Shown here: positions 47,922 to 53,539 of the stretch, piece after piece
How the letters are laid out: each line of letters starts with the position of its first letter
Numbering within the stretch: position 1 is the stretch's first letter
Source: Pseudomonadota bacterium
GTDB lineage: Bacteria > Pseudomonadota > Alphaproteobacteria > Rhizobiales > Beijerinckiaceae
DNA: 53,539 nucleotides
Direction: 5' to 3'
Assembly (NCBI GenBank): GCA_023386155.1
Contig: JAEWKH010000037.1
Location: 1-53,539, forward strand
The notes under the pieces: generated by a model
Told to the model about the DNA's origin: nothing
Databases searched by the model: none
The model's input: the letters and a program-made list of their open reading frames with translations, nothing else
Made by a program: the position numbers and the translations under genes

Positions 47922-50900
47922 CCCTGATCGCTCAACGCACCGTGACCGGTGCGGAGGTTCGTCCGACGCTAAGGACGGACCGCCGCCGCCGTCGGCTCTC
48001 TTCCGTCATAGCTCGCTATGCGGATCGTTCGCGTCCACACATCGTTTCCGTGCATCGGCTGGGAGAGGCGCTTGCACCGTCCGACATCACAGTCGTGCTT
48101 CGGGAGGAGTGGAAAGACCGGCTTGTCGGGCCGGAAGATGTGATCGTCATCGTCTACCTCCCGCTCGGTGGAGCGGGGGGCTCGGGTTCCTCGATCGCCC
48201 TTGCCGTCGGCGCAATCGCGTTGGCGGTGGTTGCTCCTTATCTCGTGGGAGCGCTCGGCGCGGCCGGTATCCCGGGCCTCGTCGGGGCCGGTGGCGCGCT
48301 GACCTTGGGCGGGCAGGTGCTCGCGTCTGGTATCGTCATGGGCGGCATGGCCCTGATGTCCATGGCGTTCAAGCCTAAGGCCAACAAGCAGCAGGACACC
48401 GACGACCGACCTGTTTATGGCGTGTCCGGCGGCGGCAATCTGCCGAGACCGGGAGATCGCATCCCGCGTCTTTACGGTCGCTGCTGGACCACGCCCGACC
48501 TCTCTCAGCCGGACTATTTTCGGTACGAGGGCGAAGACCAGATTCTCTTCAAGCGGATGACCATCACTCTGGGCGGATGCCAGATCCACAGGATCCGGGT
48601 CGGCAACCAGATCATGGCAACGAGCTCGGACGGGGTGAATTTCAGCATCCGGTCGGCCTTCGAGGGCAGTCAGGTCGAAGTGGTGAACCCTGGCGAAGCC
48701 TGCAGTCTCGTGCCGCGCGACGTGGTCTCGTCATCGGCCGTACAAGGCAACGCGTTGCCACGGCCCGATGACCCGAATGGTCAATGGTCGCCCGCTTTCA
48801 CAATCACGGGACCTGGTGTCACGATCAACAGGATCCAGGTGGACATCTCTGCGCCGCAGGGCTCGATTCTGAATTTCACGAACAGCAAAGGCGCACAAGA
48901 GGCAGGGGCTCCCCTGGGCTGGGAATTCCAGTATCGCAAAGTCGATGACAACGGCAGCTACATTGGCGATTGGAAGCTTCTGACCAGCGAGGGCCAAGAC
49001 CGCCTGTCCCGGCGACCGTTGCGCTTCACTCGCATCGTCAGCGTGCCGGAGGGACGATATGCCGTGCGGGGCCGAAATCTTTACAACAACACGCCGCGCA
49101 ACGCGCGTGAGACGAACATCACCAATACTCTGCAGTGGGACGGGTTGCGGGGCTACGTGCCGGATACCCGGCGCCGCTATCACGTCACCGAACTCGCCAT
49201 CAAGGTTCGCTCGAGCCCAGCGCTTGCCGTCAACTCCTTTGCGGAGGTTCAGGTCGAGGCGACCGGAAAGGTTCCAGTGTGGAACGGTTCTGCCTGGACC
49301 GCACCGCAGGCGACCCGGAAAGCTGTTTGGATCTATGCCGATGTGATGCGCAACGCCAGCTACGGCGGTGCGATCTCCGATAGCGCCTTCGATGCGGAAA
49401 CGGCGAAGTGGTATGCCGACACGGTCGGACAATTCGACACCTTTGACGGGGTCATCCGTGGCCCGGACAGCATCTGGAACGTGGCAGGCGCCGTCCTCTT
49501 CCCCTTGCGGGCAGAGCCGGTGCAACTCGGCCGCTTGTGGTCGCTCGTGCGCGACGAGCCGCATACCGGCCGCCGGCACGTCATAACGCCGCGGCAGATC
49601 GTCCACGGGACTTCGGGACTTATCTTCGATACCGATCCCGACCGGGGCGATGCTCATCTCCTGGCGGAATACGAGGAGAAGGCCGATCCGAGGAGGCCGC
49701 TGCAGCTTCCGGCGGTGATCTACGGTAACCCGTCGATCACGCCGACACGCCGAAAGATGTTCGGGGTGTCCTCCTGGGACCATGCCGTGCATCTGGCGCG
49801 CTGGCTGGCGGCCGGCGCCTTCTTCCGTCGCCAGGTCGCTCGATTCAGTACCGAGCATGACGGCCGCATCTACAAGCGCGGTGACCGGATTGCGGTCGAT
49901 ATCTGGTTCTCAAGTAATGCGAAGATCGCAAGCATTCTGTCCGTAAGCGGACAGACCCTCACGCTCGACCGGCCCGTTGCCTATACGGCGGGCGACCATA
50001 TCGTGCTCCGCGATCGGTCCGGCCGGGAATGGGGACCTGTCCTTCTCAATGGCCAGGGTGCTCAGGCGGACAAGCTCGTCTTGAACGCCTCATCCCGCGC
50101 GACCGTCGAAGCCCAAACCGGCCTTCCCCTCACATCCGTGCTGGCCATCGGCCTCATGGAGGAGACGACGGTGCTGATTGGCCCCGGCACCACCTTCCAG
50201 CGCAATTACCTCGTGCGCAGTGCCAAGCCATCGGGGCGCGATCGGGTCGATGTCGAGGCCGTCATCGATCGACAGGAGGTGTGGGATGCCATCGGTGCCG
50301 TGCCGGTGCCGAATCCGCACGACGATTATGATCCTGACGTCGATATCCTGCCCCCAACCAATCTGAGCGTGACCGAGCGGCTCTTCAACGATGGCGGTAC
50401 GGTGCGCAGCGCCGTCACGTTCCGGTGGGTGCGCGCTCTCGATCAGCGCGCTCTTCTGACGGAGGTGGAATACAGAATTGTCCCGAACACGATCCCGGAT
50501 GTTGGCAATACCGATCCGGACACTGTCCTCGTGCCGCCGATCAGCGACGGCTCCTGGCATAATATGGGAGGAACGGAAGGCACGTCGTTCGAGGAATACG
50601 ACCTTCCCGCCTGCTACATCGACATGCGGGCCCGGTCAGTGTACACGGCCTTGTCGGGATCCGTGTGGGTCTATTTACGCAACGTGCCTGTCCTCGGGCT
50701 GATGGCGCCACCATCGGACGTCACGGGCTTCATGGCATCGATCCTGAACGACGCCATGCGCCTGACCTGGAATCCGGTGCCGGATTTGCATTTCTCGCAC
50801 TATGAGATCCGCTTCTCGCCCAAGATGACCGGAGCAACCTGGGGTACGGCGGTGCCGCTGGTCCTGCGCACGACGCTGACGACCGAACAGGTGCCAGCCC

Positions 50901-51769
50901 GGGTCGGGACCTATCTCATCAAGGCCGTGTCGATCACGGGCATCGCGAGCCGGAATGCGGCTCTGATCGTCTCGGATGTGGAGGCACTGCACGATTTGAA
51001 CGCTGTCGAGAACCTGGTTCAGCAGCCTGGCTTCGTTGGCGCCAAGACGAACGTCTTCGTCAATTCGGAACTCGCAGGTCTCCAGCTCGACTATACCGAC
51101 GATTTCTTCTCCCGAACCAATGTATTCGGCGTAGCGGACTGGTTTTTGGGTAACGGCGGGCTTGCTCCCGAAGGCACTTACGTGTTCGCGGAAACCCTCG
51201 ATCTTGGAGATATATACACGTCACGTCTCACGGCTGCGGTTGAAGCTTTCGGCCTGAACGTGACCGACGATTTCTTCGCGCGGCCCGATGTATTCTCAGT
51301 GGAAGACTTCTTCATGCTTGAGGATCCGTCCGTCTGGGATGTCGATATCGAATACAGGACTACGAACGACAACCCTTCCGGTGCGCCGAAATGGAGTGAT
51401 TGGCAGCCCTTCGTGATCGGCGATGTTTCGGCGCGGGCCTTCCAATTCCGGGCGCGCCTTTACTCATTCGAGTTTGCCGTGACGCCCGTGGTCACGCGCT
51501 TGGAGGTACAAATCGACATGCCGGATCGCATCTTGTCGGGCGAGGATCTTGCCATTCCAGCAGCTGGCCGGCGGGTCATCTTCTCGCCCGCTTATAAAGT
51601 TCTCAAGGGGCTTGGCATCACGGCTCAGGGACTTCTTACAGGCGATACCTATTCGATAACCAGTAAGGACGCCACCGGATTCAATATCCGGTTCTTCAGC
51701 TCGTCAGGGACACCTGTTGCACGCACGCTCGATTACGTTGCCGTCGGCTATGGGCGCTCCGGAAACTAA
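47918..51769 (+). CDS. Tail tip attachment protein (lambda J-like)
   Basis: A 1283-residue central tail tip protein. Residues ~85-150 are a Gly/Ala/Val-rich hydrophobic segment (SSIALAVGAIALAVVAPYLV...), as in other J-like tips. NLPRPGDRIPRLYGRCWTTPDL near residue 170 is the characteristic J core. Fibronectin-like beta domains follow in the second half (LSVTERLFNDGG..., DVTGFMASILNDAMRLTWNPVPD). The last ~230 residues contain two related segments (YTDDFFSRTNVFGVADWF and VTDDFFARPDVFSVEDFF), a short internal duplication. The C-terminus probably contacts the host receptor. Confidence 0.92.
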   Translation: MTLIAQRTVTGAEVRPTLRTDRRRRRLSSVIARYADRSRPHIVSVHRLGEALAPSDITVVLREEWKDRLVGPEDVIVIVYLPLGGAGGSGSSIALAVGAIALAVVAPYLVGALGAAGIPGLVGAGGALTLGGQVLASGIVMGGMALMSMAFKPKANKQQDTDDRPVYGVSGGGNLPRPGDRIPRLYGRCWTTPDLSQPDYFRYEGEDQILFKRMTITLGGCQIHRIRVGNQIMATSSDGVNFSIRSAFEGSQVEVVNPGEACSLVPRDVVSSSAVQGNALPRPDDPNGQWSPAFTITGPGVTINRIQVDISAPQGSILNFTNSKGAQEAGAPLGWEFQYRKVDDNGSYIGDWKLLTSEGQDRLSRRPLRFTRIVSVPEGRYAVRGRNLYNNTPRNARETNITNTLQWDGLRGYVPDTRRRYHVTELAIKVRSSPALAVNSFAEVQVEATGKVPVWNGSAWTAPQATRKAVWIYADVMRNASYGGAISDSAFDAETAKWYADTVGQFDTFDGVIRGPDSIWNVAGAVLFPLRAEPVQLGRLWSLVRDEPHTGRRHVITPRQIVHGTSGLIFDTDPDRGDAHLLAEYEEKADPRRPLQLPAVIYGNPSITPTRRKMFGVSSWDHAVHLARWLAAGAFFRRQVARFSTEHDGRIYKRGDRIAVDIWFSSNAKIASILSVSGQTLTLDRPVAYTAGDHIVLRDRSGREWGPVLLNGQGAQADKLVLNASSRATVEAQTGLPLTSVLAIGLMEETTVLIGPGTTFQRNYLVRSAKPSGRDRVDVEAVIDRQEVWDAIGAVPVPNPHDDYDPDVDILPPTNLSVTERLFNDGGTVRSAVTFRWVRALDQRALLTEVEYRIVPNTIPDVGNTDPDTVLVPPISDGSWHNMGGTEGTSFEEYDLPACYIDMRARSVYTALSGSVWVYLRNVPVLGLMAPPSDVTGFMASILNDAMRLTWNPVPDLHFSHYEIRFSPKMTGATWGTAVPLVLRTTLTTEQVPARVGTYLIKAVSITGIASRNAALIVSDVEALHDLNAVENLVQQPGFVGAKTNVFVNSELAGLQLDYTDDFFSRTNVFGVADWFLGNGGLAPEGTYVFAETLDLGDIYTSRLTAAVEAFGLNVTDDFFARPDVFSVEDFFMLEDPSVWDVDIEYRTTNDNPSGAPKWSDWQPFVIGDVSARAFQFRARLYSFEFAVTPVVTRLEVQIDMPDRILSGEDLAIPAAGRRVIFSPAYKVLKGLGITAQGLLTGDTYSITSKDATGFNIRFFSSSGTPVARTLDYVAVGYGRSGN

Positions 51770-51784
51770 CCAAGGGATAGAAAC

Positions 51785-52399
51785 ATGAGCCAAGCAGCAA
51801 ACTTTGGCGTTCCCGCAACGGGGCCGTCCACACCGACCAATTACGCCGCCAGAGACAACGCCTCATTCAGCGCTCTGCTGTCCTCTCATAGCGGGCCGGC
51901 CGAGCCTTCTTACAGGGTTCGCGGTACCATCTGGGAGGATACATCCACGGGCCAATTCAAGCGCTACACGGGTTCGGCTTGGCGCGTCATCGACGGGGAT
52001 ATGCCCCAGGCCACCGTGAGGGGCCGCAATGCCGGGGCCGGCACAGGCGCGCCCCAGGACCTCACCATGTCCCAGCTAGCGAGCATGCTGAAGTTCTCTG
52101 GCACGGGGCAGTACCAGAAGTTCCCGAGCGGGATGATAGTGCAGTGGGGCAGTCAGGATGCCGGTACCATATCTGGCACCAACGTATACATCAATGTGGT
52201 GTTTCCCATAGCCTTCCCGAGCGGCGTGATCATGGTGCTGGCAGGAGGTTGGGATTTGGCATCAGCTTGGAATGCGAGCTACTACTCCGTGCCCTTGGTG
52301 TATGCGAAGTCTGCCACAGGCTGCCAGATATATTTCAGAGGCAATGAGTTTCAAGGCATAGGCAGCACCGGGCCGGCATGGATCGCCATCGGCGCCTGA
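51785..52399 (+). CDS. Tail fibre protein with gp53-like C-terminal domain
   Basis: A 204-residue protein from ATG 51785, 15 bp after the J-like gene. The N-terminus is disordered; the C-terminal ~95 residues (GTGQYQKFPSGMIVQWGSQDAG...NVVFPIAFPSGVIMVLAGG...YFRGNEF...PAWIAIGA) match the small receptor-binding domain at the end of many tail fibres (gp53-like). It probably trimerises at the tail tip and binds the cell surface. Confidence 0.8.
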   Translation: MSQAANFGVPATGPSTPTNYAARDNASFSALLSSHSGPAEPSYRVRGTIWEDTSTGQFKRYTGSAWRVIDGDMPQATVRGRNAGAGTGAPQDLTMSQLASMLKFSGTGQYQKFPSGMIVQWGSQDAGTISGTNVYINVVFPIAFPSGVIMVLAGGWDLASAWNASYYSVPLVYAKSATGCQIYFRGNEFQGIGSTGPAWIAIGA

Positions 52400-52414
52400 G
52401 ACTAGGAGAAGATA

Positions 52415-52972
52415 ATGACAATGTACGCGGTATTCGATGAAGTCGGGTTGCCGACCGCCTTCTATGACGACGAGATCCATGTCGCTGAGGGCGCCATACC
52501 CGAAGAGGCTATCCAGATCTCAAACGAGCAATGGCAGGAGTTCATCGACCATCCCGGTCAGCGGAGGTGGACCGGCCTCACCATCGCAACCATCGCGCCG
52601 TCGGTCGACCTCAAGATGTACGCAGTGATGAAACTCGCAAGAGTTCGGAATGGTGGCATCTCCGTCACGCTATCAGAAGCCGAAGCGGCTGCAAATGTGG
52701 GGACGGACGAAGAGGCCATCCGTGTGCTCGGCGTTGCCATCAAGGCCATAGCGGCAGGCGGCCGCGGCGACACGTCGTATTTTCGCTTGTTGGATGGAAG
52801 CCTGGTTCAGATGTCGAATGCCGACGTTCAGCGGATCGATGATGTCGTGTCGATCCATTTCCAGGCTTGCTTGGATGCGGAGGCCTCGCTTCTCTCCGAC
52901 ATCGACGATGATACCGTCACGACCACGGCCGAGATCGATTCCCGGGTCGCCGCCATCACGACGGCCTACTGA
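52415..52972 (+). CDS. Tail fibre accessory protein (DUF4376-like)
   Basis: A 185-residue protein with AGGAG upstream of ATG 52415. The first ~65 residues (MYAVFDEVGLPTAFYDDEIH...ISNEQWQEFIDHPGQRRW) resemble tail fibre assembly proteins. The C-terminal part (YFRLLDGSLVQMSNADVQRIDDVVSIHFQACLDAEASLLSDID) resembles the DUF4376 domain of tail proteins. It probably assists folding or assembly of the preceding fibre. Confidence 0.72.
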   Translation: MTMYAVFDEVGLPTAFYDDEIHVAEGAIPEEAIQISNEQWQEFIDHPGQRRWTGLTIATIAPSVDLKMYAVMKLARVRNGGISVTLSEAEAAANVGTDEEAIRVLGVAIKAIAAGGRGDTSYFRLLDGSLVQMSNADVQRIDDVVSIHFQACLDAEASLLSDIDDDTVTTTAEIDSRVAAITTAY

Positions 52973-53001
52973 TCACTACGCCATATTCCGATGTATGCAG
53001 C

Positions 53002-53022
53002 GCCGCCGTCAGGCGGCTTTTT
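53002..53022 (+). terminator. Intrinsic terminator after the fibre genes
   Basis: GCCGCC-GTCA-GGCGGC followed by TTTTT: a perfect 6-bp GC stem with T-tract 30 bp after the preceding gene. The following gene starts 47 bp later. As with the terminator after the capsid gene it lies inside the late region, so downstream genes depend on read-through or another promoter. Confidence 0.8.
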
Positions 53023-53068
53023 GGCATTCAGGCACGGCGATCCGGTTTCCCGGTCAGGAGTTCTCTTC

Positions 53069-53425
53069 ATGACGACAGAATTCGACAGGCTTCGGCCTAT
53101 AGAATTCCCGCCTTTCACCAATCTCGAAGGCTGGGAAGACGGCTTCACGCTCAAGGTCGATGGAATTCCTGTCGATTTCACCGAATCCGGGATCGAGCTG
53201 ACCGTCACTCTGTGGTCACGGTTGCCAAGAACGAAGATGCTGACGGCCGATCAAGATGAGCCGATATTGACGCTCTCGAATGGGCGCGTCGATTGGGTCT
53301 TCCCTGAATCGCTGACGGCTTCGCTGAAGCCTGGAACTCACGATATAGGCGTGCTCTTGAAAAGGCCGGACGATATCCGTCGGCAACTCTTCATCGGCTT
53401 CGTTAAAGTCAAGCAGGGGCTCTAA
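53069..53425 (+). CDS. Small beta-rich tail protein of unknown function
   Basis: A 118-residue protein from ATG 53069 with AGGAG upstream; the frame upstream of it includes the terminator and is not coding. The sequence (EGWEDGFTLKVDGIPVDFTESGIELTVTLW, then LTLSNGRVDWVFPESLTASLKPGTHDIGVLLKRPDD, then FIGFVKVKQG) is the pattern of an immunoglobulin-like beta-sandwich as in N-terminal domains of baseplate/fibre proteins (BppU-like). It probably forms part of the tail tip or fibre base. Confidence 0.7.
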   Translation: MTTEFDRLRPIEFPPFTNLEGWEDGFTLKVDGIPVDFTESGIELTVTLWSRLPRTKMLTADQDEPILTLSNGRVDWVFPESLTASLKPGTHDIGVLLKRPDDIRRQLFIGFVKVKQGL

Positions 53426-53426
53426 G

Positions 53427-53539
53427 ATGGTGATGGAAGTCGAGCGCACTGCGCGCAGGGTTCTGGAAGTAGAGTTCAATGGTGGATTGAATACCGACTA
53501 TTCCACTATCGAAGAAGGACTCATCAACGAGCCTACGTT
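53427..53539 (+). CDS. Start of a further tail-region gene, partial
   Basis: Only the first ~37 codons are visible, from ATG 53427 (1 bp after the preceding stop). The visible part (VMEVERTARRVLEVEFNGGLNTDYSTIEEG) is too short for a family call. It is co-oriented and almost contiguous with the fibre-region genes, so it is probably another tail or fibre component. Confidence 0.5.
   Translation, partial: MVMEVERTARRVLEVEFNGGLNTDYSTIEEGLINEPT

Larger units (their letters stand above)
19769..53539. mobile_element. Temperate siphovirus-like prophage, left and central part
   Basis: A continuous phage gene order starts at the integrase beside the tRNA and runs off the right edge: lysogeny module (19783-24588), recombination/replication module (24588-32224), hicAB and a control region (32221-33806), packaging and head (34161-42764), tail (42369-51769), and fibres (51785 onward). 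HK97-type capsid, portal and protease with a tape measure of 832 residues indicate a long non-contractile tail. No disruption was noticed in the essential genes. Lysis genes and the right end are not in view. Confidence 0.95.

Noticed and set aside
48731..49858. 375-codon antisense frame over the J-like gene
   Set aside because: The sense frame contains the J core motifs; the antisense frame shows no domain.

Overview
The window looks like chromosomal DNA of an alphaproteobacterium, most likely of the order Hyphomicrobiales (Rhizobiales). The reasons are the high GC content, the style of the phage proteins (gene-transfer-agent-like tail chaperones, TSCPD protein, NlpC-type tail peptidase) and a tRNA of the Ile2(CAU) type. 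This is inference from sequence style; the window has no rRNA or core metabolic gene to fix the genus. It falls into two accessory blocks separated by a tRNA gene.

Block 1 (1-19300) is a defence and integration region. From left to right it holds: a left-truncated NotI-family restriction endonuclease with an unknown co-oriented partner; a tightly packed three-gene operon ending in a 1963-residue helicase with a C-terminal DUF1998-type zinc module, resembling a Druantia (DruE-type) anti-phage system; a small unknown gene; a GC-rich module of three unknown leftward genes diverging from an overlapping excisionase-like gene and tyrosine recombinase, with a striking nested palindrome in the divergent gap; and a DarTG1-type toxin-antitoxin pair whose DNA ADP-ribosyltransferase carries an unusual membrane-anchored N-terminal extension.

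Block 2 (from tRNA 19693-19768 to the right edge) is the left and central part of a temperate siphovirus-like prophage, apparently integrated at the 3' end of the tRNA gene. Order: integrase and overlapping Xis-like gene, adenine-type methyltransferase, TSCPD protein, zinc/SANT DNA-binding protein, CI-like S24 repressor; divergent Cro-like gene, RuvC-like resolvase, RecA-like ATPase, SSB-like protein, RecB-like nuclease, RecD/Dda-like helicase, Toprim-VirE primase-helicase; hicAB; a non-coding AT-rich region with eleven GTCAC motifs; a NusG-family antiterminator-like gene; HNH nuclease, terminase, portal, ClpP-like protease, HK97 capsid, connectors, tail tube, chaperones, tape measure, tail tip and J-like protein, then tail fibres. 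The right attachment site and lysis genes were not seen and probably lie beyond the window.

The most interesting candidates are: (a) the GTCAC motif array in front of the NusG-like gene, whose ribosome binding site is itself buried in a perfect hairpin; (b) the membrane-tethered DarT; (c) the Druantia-like operon next to a NotI-like nuclease; and (d) the nested palindrome in front of the left excisionase/integrase. The functional statements rest on recognised motifs; no database search could be run.
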